24,356 nt of DNA from positions 1-24,356 of the forward strand of contig JAHJSD010000036.1 of assembly GCA_018830585.1 (NCBI GenBank). The letters are read 5' to 3'. Of this stretch, positions 14,742 through 21,196 are shown in pieces. The notes beneath the pieces were generated by a model that ran no database searches, was not told where the DNA came from, and saw only the letters and a list, made by a program, of their open reading frames with translations. Made by a program: the position numbers and the translations under genes. The stretch is from Patescibacteria group bacterium. GTDB taxonomy: Bacteria > Patescibacteriota > Microgenomatia > UBA12405 > JAHJSD01. Positions within the stretch are counted from its first letter, which is position 1; the number at the start of each line of letters is the position of its first letter.

Positions 14742-15587
14742 ATGAAAAAAGATTATTATGAAGTTTTGGAAGTTCCCAAAGGCTCTTCGGCCGAAGAAGT
14801 AAAAAAGGCCTATCGGAAGTTAGCTTTAAAGTGGCACCCGGATAAGAACAAGTCTTCCGGGGCGGAGGAGAAATTCAAGGAAATAAACGAGGCTTACGAA
14901 GTCTTGTCCGATCCTAAGAAAAAAGAAACTTACGACCAGTTTGGCCATGCCGCTTTTAGTCAAGGGTTTCCCGGCGGCGGCGCTGACCGCCAGCAGGGAC
15001 CGTTCACTTACCGCTACAGCAGTTCCGGAGATTTTAGCGATTTTTTCGGCGGCGGTGATTTTTCCAATCCGTTTGATATTTTTGAGCAATTTTTCGGCGG
15101 CGCTTCCCCTTTTTCCGGCCGAAGAATCCCTACTTATCGGGTTGGAATCAGTTTTATGGAGGCGGTCAAAGGAGTAGAAAAACAAGTGGAGATTGGCGGT
15201 AAGAGGAAGAAAATAAAAATTCCGGCGGGTATCGCCGAGGGTCAGAGAATCAGGTTTGGAGATTTTTACCTTCTGGTTGAAATTGGCGATCACCCTGATT
15301 TTCAAAGAAGAGGCGATGACATTTTTTCCCAAAAAGAGATCCCTTTCAGTTTGGCTGTTTTGGGCGGAGTACTCGAGGTGGAAACGGTTAACGGCGAGGA
15401 AGTAAAATTAAAAATCCGGTCCGGCACCCAATCGGGAACGACAATCAGACTTCGGGGTAAAGGGGTTAAATTACCAAACCATTATTCTTCCGGCGACCAC
15501 TATGTGATTATCAAGGTAGATATCCCTGCCAGATTGAACGGAGAACAGAGAAGACTTCTAAAAGAACTTTCGGAAGAAGGGCTGTAG
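14742..15587 (+). CDS. dnaJ: DnaJ-type co-chaperone without zinc finger (CbpA-like layout)
   Basis: The 281-residue protein starts with a J domain (1-70) holding the HPD triplet at 32-34, followed by a Gly/Phe-rich linker (about 71-128; FFGGGDFSNPFDIFEQFFGG) and the two C-terminal beta-sandwich domains (YRVGISFMEAVKGVEKQVEI onward). The four CxxCxGxG zinc repeats of classical DnaJ are absent, so it is a class B (CbpA/DjlA-CTD style) J protein, although its place after hrcA-grpE-dnaK argues that it serves as the main DnaJ. It stimulates DnaK ATPase and delivers clients. The distance of 436 nt from dnaK, filled by a palindromic element, means co-transcription is uncertain. Confidence 0.9.
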   Translation: MKKDYYEVLEVPKGSSAEEVKKAYRKLALKWHPDKNKSSGAEEKFKEINEAYEVLSDPKKKETYDQFGHAAFSQGFPGGGADRQQGPFTYRYSSSGDFSDFFGGGDFSNPFDIFEQFFGGASPFSGRRIPTYRVGISFMEAVKGVEKQVEIGGKRKKIKIPAGIAEGQRIRFGDFYLLVEIGDHPDFQRRGDDIFSQKEIPFSLAVLGGVLEVETVNGEEVKLKIRSGTQSGTTIRLRGKGVKLPNHYSSGDHYVIIKVDIPARLNGEQRRLLKELSEEGL

Positions 15588-15675
15588 TTTGCTGGTCTCG
15601 CCGGTCGAGAAGTTTATTCTTCGAGCGAAGTCGAGAAGTCGAGAAGATTCGAGTGAATTATAATCCTCGCTTCCC

Positions 15676-15819
15676 GTCATTCTGATTCCGACGCGAAGTC
15701 GGAGGAAGAATCCCCGTGAAAACAGCAATTTGCTGATCTCAAAGGGGCCGCGCCCGCCATCGCTACGCTCAGGCGTTAGCGGGCGGGGATTCTTCGTCAT
15801 CAGAATTCCTTAGAATGAC
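15676..15819. repeat. Inverted-repeat element, family A copy 4 (with internal insert)
   Basis: Runs from GTCATTCTGATTCCGAC to CCTTAGAATGAC. It contains the same GCGCCCGCCATCGCTAC insert as the 3514 copy, so these two form a subfamily. Upstream, 15588-15675 holds TTCGAGCGAAGTCGAGAAG words and no gene. Confidence 0.75.
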
Positions 15820-15867
15820 GGTGGAGAGTAAGGGATTGAGGTTCAAGATGATGGCCAGAGCAGTATA

Positions 15868-15957
15868 GTCATTCTGAGCGTAGCGAAGAATCCCCTTGCT
15901 ATAATAAGTTGCCGTTCCGAGGGGGATCCTTCGTCGTCGGAACTTCCTCGGGATGAC
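15868..15957. repeat. Inverted-repeat element, family A copy 5 (shortest)
   Basis: A 90-nt copy from GTCATTCTGAGCGTAGCG to CCTCGGGATGAC. The left arm lacks the CCCTGAGCTTGTCGAAT segment, which marks the minimal unit of the family. Confidence 0.7.
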
Positions 15958-15973
15958 GTCCAGGGGTGAAATT

Positions 15974-16069
15974 CGATCCCGGAAACGAAATCCGAAAACG
16001 ATCCGGGATCGTGATCACCATCACCTGAACCGCTCATTTCAACGATCGTATCAATGAGCGATCATTTTA
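15974..16069. repeat. CGATCC(C/G)GG palindromes followed by an 8-bp hairpin with ATCATTTTA tail
   Basis: CGATCCCGG (15974-15982) pairs with CGATCCGGGATCG (15999-16011), the same family as at 3305. CGCTCATT (16031-16038) pairs with AATGAGCG (16053-16060) and is followed by ATCATTTTA, a tail shared with the 17623 hairpin. No gene is present. Confidence 0.6.
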
Positions 16070-16153
16070 AGGTTTGGACATTAGAATTTATCCCAAGAAA
16101 GTAAAAACCCAGGGTGTTTGCCTGGCGTAGACAGGTTACGTCGGAACTACCTG

Positions 16154-16285
16154 CCTGCCGGCAGGAATCCTTCATCCCGACGCAACGTCGGGAATCAGGA
16201 TGACGGAGGGGAGCAATCTCGTCATTCTGACCCGCCCAAAGCTACGCAGTTGCTGGCGGGGAAGAATCCCCTAATCGTTGGCACT
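16154..16285. repeat. Broken family A halves in reversed order
   Basis: CCTGCCGGCAGG (16154-16165) leads into a right half (GAATCCTTCATCC ... ATCAGGATGAC, ending 16204), interrupted by CCCGACGCAACGTCGGG. A left half then starts at 16221 (GTCATTCTGACCCGCCC ... GGGGAAGAATCCCC) with no matching right end. The order right-left indicates rearrangement between copies. Confidence 0.55.
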
Positions 16286-16349
16286 TTGCCCTCCCAAAGG
16301 AGACCTGTCTGCTCGCCTCGCTGGGCGGTTAATGTCTCTCGCTAAATGT

Positions 16350-16384
16350 TCACCCCCGGGGTGTTGACCAGCTCCAACACGGGT
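16350..16384. repeat. Family C palindrome CACCCCCGGGGTG
   Basis: A single CACCCCCGGGGTG copy followed by TTGACCAGCTCCAACACGGG. It lies upstream of the 16462 gene and belongs with the copies at 7234, 10752, 18470, 18689 and 20942. Confidence 0.6.
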
Positions 16385-16442
16385 TCGAGAAGTTTCCATA
16401 GTCTTCGTTTGTGTTAATATAAATTTATTACTGAGAAAAAAG

Positions 16443-16454
16443 AAGGAGGTGATC
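16443..16454 (+). promoter_or_regulatory. Extended Shine-Dalgarno AAGGAGGTGATC
   Basis: Twelve consecutive bases match the complement of the usual 16S rRNA 3' end. The GGAGG core ends 12 nt before the ATG, longer than normal. A -10-like TATAAA (16418-16423) lies upstream. Confidence 0.75.
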
Positions 16455-16461
16455 TGATTTT

Positions 16462-16896
16462 ATGAAAGATTTTTTAAAAAAATTAGACAACTTTTTTGAG
16501 GTTTTATTTGTTAAAAAGGCTCCGGCCCTGCCTAAAAAGTGGCAGGAGTGGGTTGTTAAAGCGCTTCCTTGGCTGACTTTGGCTTTCGGGATTTTGGCTA
16601 TTCCCGGATTGCTTAATTTTTTCGATTCTTTTAGGATGACTGCCTCACAGTTTGGCATGGCGCAAAGAAACATGACTGGGGCTTTGATCAATGTTACTAT
16701 TAGCGCTGTTCAAGTGGTAATGGAGCTAACGGCGGTTTCTTTTTTGTTTAAGAAGGCTAAGAAAGGCTGGCATTTGCTTTACTGGTCTTCGCTTTTGAGT
16801 ATTGTCGGCGGGATTTTCTATTTTTCCGGCACCGCCATTTTGATGACTGGGGTAGGCTTATACTTTTTGTATCAGGTAAAAAGCTATTATAAGTGA
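16462..16896 (+). CDS. Four-helix membrane protein, unknown function
   Basis: The 144-residue product has a basic amphipathic head (MKDFLKKLDNFFEVLFVKKA) and four hydrophobic segments (about 32-54, 72-95, 103-121 and 123-139). LTLAFGILAIPGLLNFFDSF and SLLSIVGGIFYFSGTAILM are Gly-rich helices. The pattern fits a small integral membrane protein of the inner membrane. No family is recognised. The very long Shine-Dalgarno and an intrinsic terminator downstream indicate a single-gene, efficiently translated unit. Confidence 0.75.
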   Translation: MKDFLKKLDNFFEVLFVKKAPALPKKWQEWVVKALPWLTLAFGILAIPGLLNFFDSFRMTASQFGMAQRNMTGALINVTISAVQVVMELTAVSFLFKKAKKGWHLLYWSSLLSIVGGIFYFSGTAILMTGVGLYFLYQVKSYYK

Positions 16897-16916
16897 AGTC
16901 TTTTCGGACTGAAGGC

Positions 16917-16953
16917 CGGGGTTTCTTCTTTGGAGAAACCGAAACCCCGTTTT
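16917..16953. terminator. Bidirectional intrinsic terminator
   Basis: CGGGGTTTC (16917-16925) pairs with GAAACCCCG (16941-16949), and an inner TTCT/AGAA pair extends the stem; TTTT follows. It lies between the convergent 16462 and 16952 genes and overlaps the last codon of the latter. Confidence 0.8.
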
Positions 16954-17578
16954 ACCCTGGTGTTACCTCGGGACTGGTGCCGGGGTGAAATGATCGTCCG
17001 TGGCCGGGATAGATAGTAAAACCGGGGGTTTTTGCCTCGATTTTTTCTATTGATTTTTTAAGTTCTTCTCGGCAACTATAGGAAAAGTCGCTTCTGCCGA
17101 CCCCGTTTTCAAAAAGGACGTCTCCGCTGAAACAAACTTTGTTTTCCAAACTGTAAAGGGCGATACTTCCCGGCGTGTGTCCGGGTAGATGAGTTGCTCT
17201 AAGTGTTTCTTTGCCGAAGCGGATAATAGAGTCTTCCGCTAAGTAGCCATTTATGTTCGGAATTGGTTCAACAATTTCCCTTTTTAGCCACCATTCGGCC
17301 GATTTGGCCATTTGTTTGACTAATTTCTCGTCCTTTTTGTGGATTAAAAAGGGGATTTCAAAGGCTATTTGCAGTTCGTTGGCGGCAAGCAGATGGTCAA
17401 AATGGCCATGGGTGGCAGCAATGATTTTCGGCTTTAAACTCAGACTGATTATTTTTTCGCTGATAAAATTGGCCTCATCCGCCGGATCAATAACGATTGT
17501 CTCTTTGGTCTCCGAGTCAGAAACCAAATAGCAGTTGGTCTCCAGTTCTCCGATGGTTAAGCTGACTATTTCAATCAT
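16952..17578 (-). CDS. MBL-fold metallo-hydrolase (glyoxalase II-like)
   Basis: The 208-residue protein carries the full metallo-beta-lactamase metal set: T-H57-G-H59-F-D61-H62, then H134 (LPGHTPGS), D153 (SGDVLF) and H193 (YPGHG). Length and the SGDVLFENGVGRSDF word place it with the short YcbL / glyoxalase II-like hydrolases, which bind two zinc (or iron) ions; thioester hydrolysis such as S-lactoylglutathione cleavage is possible but glutathione use is doubtful in this kind of organism. The start is ATG 17578 with TAAAAT 6 nt upstream, so leaderless. The tail TSPEVTPG overlaps the terminator. Confidence 0.9.
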   Translation of the reverse strand: MIEIVSLTIGELETNCYLVSDSETKETIVIDPADEANFISEKIISLSLKPKIIAATHGHFDHLLAANELQIAFEIPFLIHKKDEKLVKQMAKSAEWWLKREIVEPIPNINGYLAEDSIIRFGKETLRATHLPGHTPGSIALYSLENKVCFSGDVLFENGVGRSDFSYSCREELKKSIEKIEAKTPGFTIYPGHGRSFHPGTSPEVTPG

Positions 17579-17584
17579 CAGGTT

Positions 17585-17590
17585 ATTTTA
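17585..17590 (-). promoter_or_regulatory. -10 box of the MBL-fold gene (leaderless)
   Basis: TAAAAT on the minus strand is followed by AACCTG and the ATG: a 6-nt gap again. No good -35 at 17 nt. Confidence 0.5.
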
Positions 17591-17622
17591 ACATTTGGTT
17601 ATTCTTCGAGCGACCAGTTTGA

Positions 17623-17651
17623 CCCCCCATTTCAATCGTTGAAATGGGGGG
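17623..17651. other. Perfect 13-bp hairpin in a divergent promoter region
   Basis: CCCCCCATTTCAA (17623-17635) pairs with TTGAAATGGGGGG (17639-17651) across a 3-nt loop, followed by ATCATTTTA. It lies between the outward-facing MBL and 17739 genes, where a terminator is not needed, so a regulatory or repeat role is more likely. It shares ATTTCAA and the tail with the hairpin at 16031-16069. Confidence 0.65.
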
Positions 17652-17677
17652 ATCATTTTAGAGAGAAGGTGTTACTA

Positions 17678-17706
17678 TTGAAAACTACGGGACTCTGTCT
17701 TATAAT
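17678..17706 (+). promoter_or_regulatory. Promoter of the 17739-18357 gene pair: TTGAAA-N17-TATAAT
   Basis: TTGAAA (17678-17683) and a perfect TATAAT (17701-17706) are 17 nt apart, among the closest to consensus in the window. The predicted start near 17713 leaves a leader of about 26 nt without clear Shine-Dalgarno. Confidence 0.75.
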
Positions 17707-17738
17707 ATCTCAAAGTTAAAAATTATAAGTAGATTGAT

Positions 17739-18095
17739 ATGAGAATAATAAGAAGAATAGGGGAAATTGCCCGTGGAGGCGGAGCGGACCTTGGTTTTGG
17801 AGATTTGGAAGTGAAGAGTTGTATGAGGATCGGAGAGAGTAATGGACGTGACAGGCTGTCTGGGGATTGGATACAGGATCGTTATGGTGATTGGTCTTTT
17901 GAAGGCAAGATTTACGAGGAGAATACAGGACTTTCTCTTACCGGGCGTTTGGGAGGACCTGCCGTTTCAAAAAGAGAAAGTCTGCTTTTGACAGGAGTAT
18001 TGATGGAGAGAACTGCCAAAAAGTCAATCCGGGGGCTACCCCAAGTGGTAGAGGGAAAAAGACTCCAGGTTTTAGCCAGGATAAGAAGAGGATAA
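17739..18095 (+). CDS. Uncharacterised 118-residue basic protein
   Basis: The product is rich in Arg and Gly, has no membrane segment or signal peptide, and no motif I recognise. Words such as DLGFGDLEVKSCMRIGESNG and YGDWSFEGKIYEENTGLSLTG read as beta strands with Gly turns, and the C-terminus is strongly basic (KRLQVLARIRRG). A near-consensus promoter and a second small gene 40 nt downstream support a real two-gene unit. It could be lineage-specific. Confidence 0.55.
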   Translation: MRIIRRIGEIARGGGADLGFGDLEVKSCMRIGESNGRDRLSGDWIQDRYGDWSFEGKIYEENTGLSLTGRLGGPAVSKRESLLLTGVLMERTAKKSIRGLPQVVEGKRLQVLARIRRG

Positions 18096-18135
18096 ATTTT
18101 ATTCGGTGTTAAGGTAATTAAGTCAGGAGTTAAAT

Positions 18136-18357
18136 ATGCCAATCGACCAGATGATATCACCAGGAGGAGCAGATAGACCGGGAGAAGAAAGGATTTTGAT
18201 AGACCGTGAGACTGGGGTAACTTCTCGGGCGGAGATGACCAAAAGAGGTTTGTTGAGACTCCGGCTTTCTCCGTTGCAGGTTGTCCGCGAGGCGGTGTGT
18301 CTTGTTCGACAAGATGTTCGTGATCTTGTCCGCGGATTCAGACAAAGAGGAAGATAG
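18136..18357 (+). CDS. Uncharacterised 73-residue basic protein
   Basis: The 73-residue product has a polar first half (PGGADRPGEERILIDRETG) and a basic amphipathic helical second half (LSPLQVVREAVCLVRQDVRDLVRGFRQRGR region, about 44-73). AGGAG (18123-18127) lies 8 nt before the ATG, a good Shine-Dalgarno that decides this start. It follows the 17739 gene by 40 nt and probably shares its mRNA. No family recognised. Confidence 0.5.
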   Translation: MPIDQMISPGGADRPGEERILIDRETGVTSRAEMTKRGLLRLRLSPLQVVREAVCLVRQDVRDLVRGFRQRGR

Positions 18358-18469
18358 TTTTACTCTAAAATCTTCAGGGTTAAAGTTAGTTGATTTCACT
18401 TTGCGCTTGTTTCACCTTGGTTGCCTGCCTACTGATTTCCTCGATTCACGCGATTCATCATCACGGATT

Positions 18470-18507
18470 CACCCCCGAGGTGTCTGAAGATTTTCACCTC
18501 GGGGGTG
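18470..18507. repeat. Family C perfect 13-bp hairpin
   Basis: CACCCCCGAGGTG (18470-18482) pairs exactly with CACCTCGGGGGTG (18495-18507) around TCTGAAGATTTT. The GA (rather than GG) centre is matched in both arms, a compensated change that argues for selection on, or recent copying of, the fold. It could also terminate the 17739-18357 unit, though no T tract follows. Confidence 0.7.
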
Positions 18508-18601
18508 TTGGCCTGGGGTAGCCTCAAGTGATAGGGAAATTATTCTTCGAGCCCTTCGGTAAACTCGAGTCGAGAAGAGTTTGTCGAGGGATAGTTCTCG
18601 A

Positions 18602-18621
18602 CCTGCCTGCCGGCAGGCAGG
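18602..18621. repeat. 20-bp perfect palindrome CCTGCCTGCCGGCAGGCAGG
   Basis: Identical to the palindrome at 18707-18726 and partly present at 16154-16165. It is inserted in a TTCTCGA...TCGAAC repeat word. 18508-18680 otherwise holds TTCGAG(C/T)CCTTCGGTAA words and no gene. Confidence 0.7.
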
Positions 18622-18688
18622 CAAGCTCGAACGATAAGGAGCTTTTATTCTTCGAGTCCTTCGGTAATAACGATGGTGAGCATTGATT

Positions 18689-18745
18689 CACCCCCGGGGT
18701 GTCTGCCCTGCCTGCCGGCAGGCAGGAGATCTCGCCCCGGGGGTG
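18689..18745. repeat. Nested palindromes: family C arms enclosing the CCTGCC palindrome
   Basis: CACCCCCGGGG (18689-18699) and CCCCGGGGGTG (18735-18745) form the outer stem; the perfect 20-bp palindrome at 18707-18726 sits inside. One palindrome appears inserted in the other. Confidence 0.7.
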
Positions 18746-18810
18746 TTAACTAAGCAATTTATCTTTCGAGTGAGTCTTCGAATCGAGAAAATTCATCGGA
18801 AGAGGGCCCT

Positions 18811-18836
18811 CGATCGAGTCTGACTCGGTTCTCGAC
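18811..18836. repeat. Third copy of the CGAGTC-T-GACTCGG hairpin
   Basis: CGATCGAGTCTGACTCGG followed by TTCTCGAC, as at 3205 and 3388. It lies about 85 nt before uvrB, next to a CCTGAGCTCGTCGAAGGA word. Confidence 0.65.
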
Positions 18837-18906
18837 AGGTCCTTGATCCTGAGCTCGTCGAAGGACTCGAACAGTTCCGGCTTTTTCCAAAAAAGACAGT
18901 TATTGG

Positions 18907-18912
18907 TAAAAT
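18907..18912 (+). promoter_or_regulatory. -10 box of uvrB
   Basis: TAAAAT is 8 nt before the GTG start; the intervening AGGAAG could alternatively act as a close Shine-Dalgarno. No clear -35 and no SOS box is seen. Confidence 0.4.
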
Positions 18913-18920
18913 AGGAAGTT

Positions 18921-20927
18921 GTGGAATTCAAATTGAAAGCGCCTTATTCGCCCACCGGGGACCAGCCCCAGGCAATTGAAAAATTAACCAAGGGGATTAA
19001 AGACGGTTTGCCCCATCAGGTTTTGTTGGGTGTTACCGGGTCGGGAAAAACTTACACTATTGCCAATGTAATCAAGAATGTTCAAAAACCGACCTTAGTT
19101 ATTTCCCACAACAAAACATTAGCCGCTCAGTTGTACCAGGAATTCCGCGAGTTTTTTCCGAAAAACGGGGTTGGTTTTTTCATTTCTTATTACGATTATT
19201 ATCTGCCCGAATCTTATATTCCCCAAACAGACACTTATATTGCCAAAGAAACCGATGTCAACGAGGAAATTGACCGGTTGAGATTAGAGGCGACCAGCCT
19301 GCTTTCTTCCAGGAAAGATGTCGTTATCGTCGCCTCGGTTTCTTGTATTTATAACATCGGTTCGCCGACGGAATATTCTCGGAAGATTTTAGAGCTAAAG
19401 GTGGGTCAAAAAATCAGTCAAAGAGAATTAGCTAAGGATTTAGTTGACCTTTTTTACGAGAATAACCGCTGGGAAGTGGGCCGGGGCGTTTTCAGGCGCA
19501 GGGGAGATCTGATCGAAATAGGTTTAGCCTATAAAGAGGAAATTTTGGAAGTGGAGTTTTCCGGGGACAAGATTATCGGTTTGTCTTTGAAAAAACTTTT
19601 CTCCGATCAAAAAATCGAAGAGCAGTCGTTTTTTGTTTGTCCGGCCAAACATTATATTGCCGACCCGGGTGTTTTGGGCCAGGCTTTTGTCCAAATTGAA
19701 AAAGATTTAAACAAAAGATTGGCCGAGCTGAAAAAAGAAGACAAGTTATTGGAAGCGCAAAGATTGGAGCAAAGAGTGAACTATGACTTAGAAATGATTC
19801 ACGAAGTCGGCTATGTCAGCGGGATTGAAAATTATTCCCGTTATTTTGACAACCGCGACCCCGGTGATCCGCCCAACACTTTAATAGATTTCTATAAACA
19901 TGCCTTTGGCGACGATTTCTTGGTAGTGATCGACGAATCCCATATCACCGTGCCTCAGGTCGGGGGTATGTATTTAGGCGACAAATCCAGGAAACAGACT
20001 TTAATTGATTTTGGTTTCAGACTGCCGGCCTGTTTAGACAACAGGCCGCTTCAACTGCCTGAATTTTTAAATTTAGTTCCGAAAACAATTTATGTTTCCG
20101 CCACCCCGGCGGAATGGGAAATAAAAAAATCAGACTACCGGGTGGTGGAACAATTAGTCCGGCCGACCGGATTAACCGAACCGGAAGTAGTTGTCCGGCC
20201 GACCGGTAATCAGGTTCAGGATTTAATTCAAGAAATTTTAAAAAGGAAAAAGAAAAAACAAAGGGTCTTGGTGACTACTTTAACCAAGAGGCTGGCGGAA
20301 GACCTTTCCGTTTATTTGTCCGACACTAAAAATACCCAGGGGAAGAAAATCGCGGTCCATTATATTCACGCCGATGTTGCCGCTTTAGAAAGAGTTAAGA
20401 TTTTAGCCGATCTGCGCCGGGGTAAATATGACGTTATTGTCGGGGTTAATCTTTTAAGGGAAGGGCTTGACTTACCCGAAGTTTCCTTAGTGGCGATCTT
20501 GGACGCCGACAGCCGCGGGTTTTTGCGTTCAAAAACTTCTTTGATCCAGACCATGGGTCGAGCAACCAGAAATTCCGCCGGAGAAGTGATCCTTTACGCC
20601 GACGAGAAAACTAACGCTATAGTTGAAGCGATTGCCGAGGTGGAAAGAAGGCGCCGGATCCAATTAGATTATAATAAGAAGTACAAAATTACCCCCAAGA
20701 CGATAGAAAAGCCGATCAGAAAGGGAATCGTTAAGGGCGGTTTTAAAAAGAATAAACTGGGCAAGCGCGGTCTTTTTTCTAATCCTGAGTCAATGACGCC
20801 AAAGGATATAAGTTTTGAAATCAGGGTTTTAAAAAGAAAAATGGGCGAATTGGCCGCCGCTTTGGAGTTTGAAGCGGCAGTAAAAGTGAGAGACCAAATT
20901 AGAAAAATGGAAGACTGGCTGGATTAA
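18921..20927 (+). CDS. uvrB: Excinuclease ABC subunit B
   Basis: Full-length 668-residue UvrB. Walker A GVTGSGKT (37-44), the DNA-clamping beta-hairpin (SYYDYYLPESYIPQTDTYI, about 89-107), Walker B DESH, helicase motifs V and VI (GVNLLREGLDLPEV and QTMGRATRN), and the C-terminal UVR motif (LKRKMGELAAALEFEAAVKVRD) are all present. It receives damaged DNA from UvrA, verifies the lesion and recruits UvrC through the UVR motif. The start is GTG 18921, which leaves the conserved YSPTGDQPQAI at the correct distance. uvrA follows 269 nt later on the same strand; uvrC is not in the window. Confidence 0.97.
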   Translation: MEFKLKAPYSPTGDQPQAIEKLTKGIKDGLPHQVLLGVTGSGKTYTIANVIKNVQKPTLVISHNKTLAAQLYQEFREFFPKNGVGFFISYYDYYLPESYIPQTDTYIAKETDVNEEIDRLRLEATSLLSSRKDVVIVASVSCIYNIGSPTEYSRKILELKVGQKISQRELAKDLVDLFYENNRWEVGRGVFRRRGDLIEIGLAYKEEILEVEFSGDKIIGLSLKKLFSDQKIEEQSFFVCPAKHYIADPGVLGQAFVQIEKDLNKRLAELKKEDKLLEAQRLEQRVNYDLEMIHEVGYVSGIENYSRYFDNRDPGDPPNTLIDFYKHAFGDDFLVVIDESHITVPQVGGMYLGDKSRKQTLIDFGFRLPACLDNRPLQLPEFLNLVPKTIYVSATPAEWEIKKSDYRVVEQLVRPTGLTEPEVVVRPTGNQVQDLIQEILKRKKKKQRVLVTTLTKRLAEDLSVYLSDTKNTQGKKIAVHYIHADVAALERVKILADLRRGKYDVIVGVNLLREGLDLPEVSLVAILDADSRGFLRSKTSLIQTMGRATRNSAGEVILYADEKTNAIVEAIAEVERRRRIQLDYNKKYKITPKTIEKPIRKGIVKGGFKKNKLGKRGLFSNPESMTPKDISFEIRVLKRKMGELAAALEFEAAVKVRDQIRKMEDWLD

Positions 20928-20941
20928 TGCTTCGCGCCTTC

Positions 20942-21151
20942 ACACCCCCGGGGAGCTCCACACCCCAGCTCCACACCCCCGAGCTCCACACCCCCGGGGT
21001 GGGTTAGGTTGACACCTAAGCAAATTTAACACTCCTTACCCCGAAGGGATCCCTTTGGACTTCACACCCCCGGGGTGTGATAGGCTTGCCCGCCAAAGCT
21101 GAGTCTACGATGCGGGTGGGTTGACACCTAAGTAAACTTGACACTTCTTTA
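20942..21151. repeat. Tandem AGCTCCACACCCC array, two CACACCCCCGGGGTG palindromes and two GGTTGACACCTAAG direct repeats
   Basis: Three near-adjacent units AGCTCCACACCCC(C) lie at 20954-20966, 20967-20980 and 20982-20995. CACACCCCCGGGGTG occurs at their end (20987-21001) and again near 21063-21079. Each is followed by GGTTGACACCTAAG(C/T)AAA and TT(A/G)ACACT (21007-21034 and 21119-21146), so the palindrome plus direct repeat may be one unit duplicated. This fills the uvrB-uvrA gap; no gene is present. Confidence 0.75.
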
Positions 21152-21183
21152 CCTGTTTAAAGAGCTTGTCTTGGGCTTTAGTG

Positions 21184-21189
21184 TAAAAT
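21184..21189 (+). promoter_or_regulatory. -10 box of uvrA (near-leaderless)
   Basis: TAAAAT ends 7 nt before the ATG. A weak or absent -35. It indicates that uvrA has its own promoter despite following uvrB. Confidence 0.45.
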
Positions 21190-21196
21190 ACTCCCT

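Noticed and set aside
14826..15332. 168-residue minus-strand frame over dnaJ
   Set aside because: Shadow of the J-domain gene on the plus strand, without known motifs.
17623..17651. Intrinsic terminator at the 13-bp hairpin
   Set aside because: It lies between divergent genes and has no continuous T tract, so a terminator role is unsupported.
20942..21151. CRISPR array between uvrB and uvrA
   Set aside because: Repeat units are 13-15 nt and nearly adjacent, without unique 30-40 nt spacers, and no cas gene is present.
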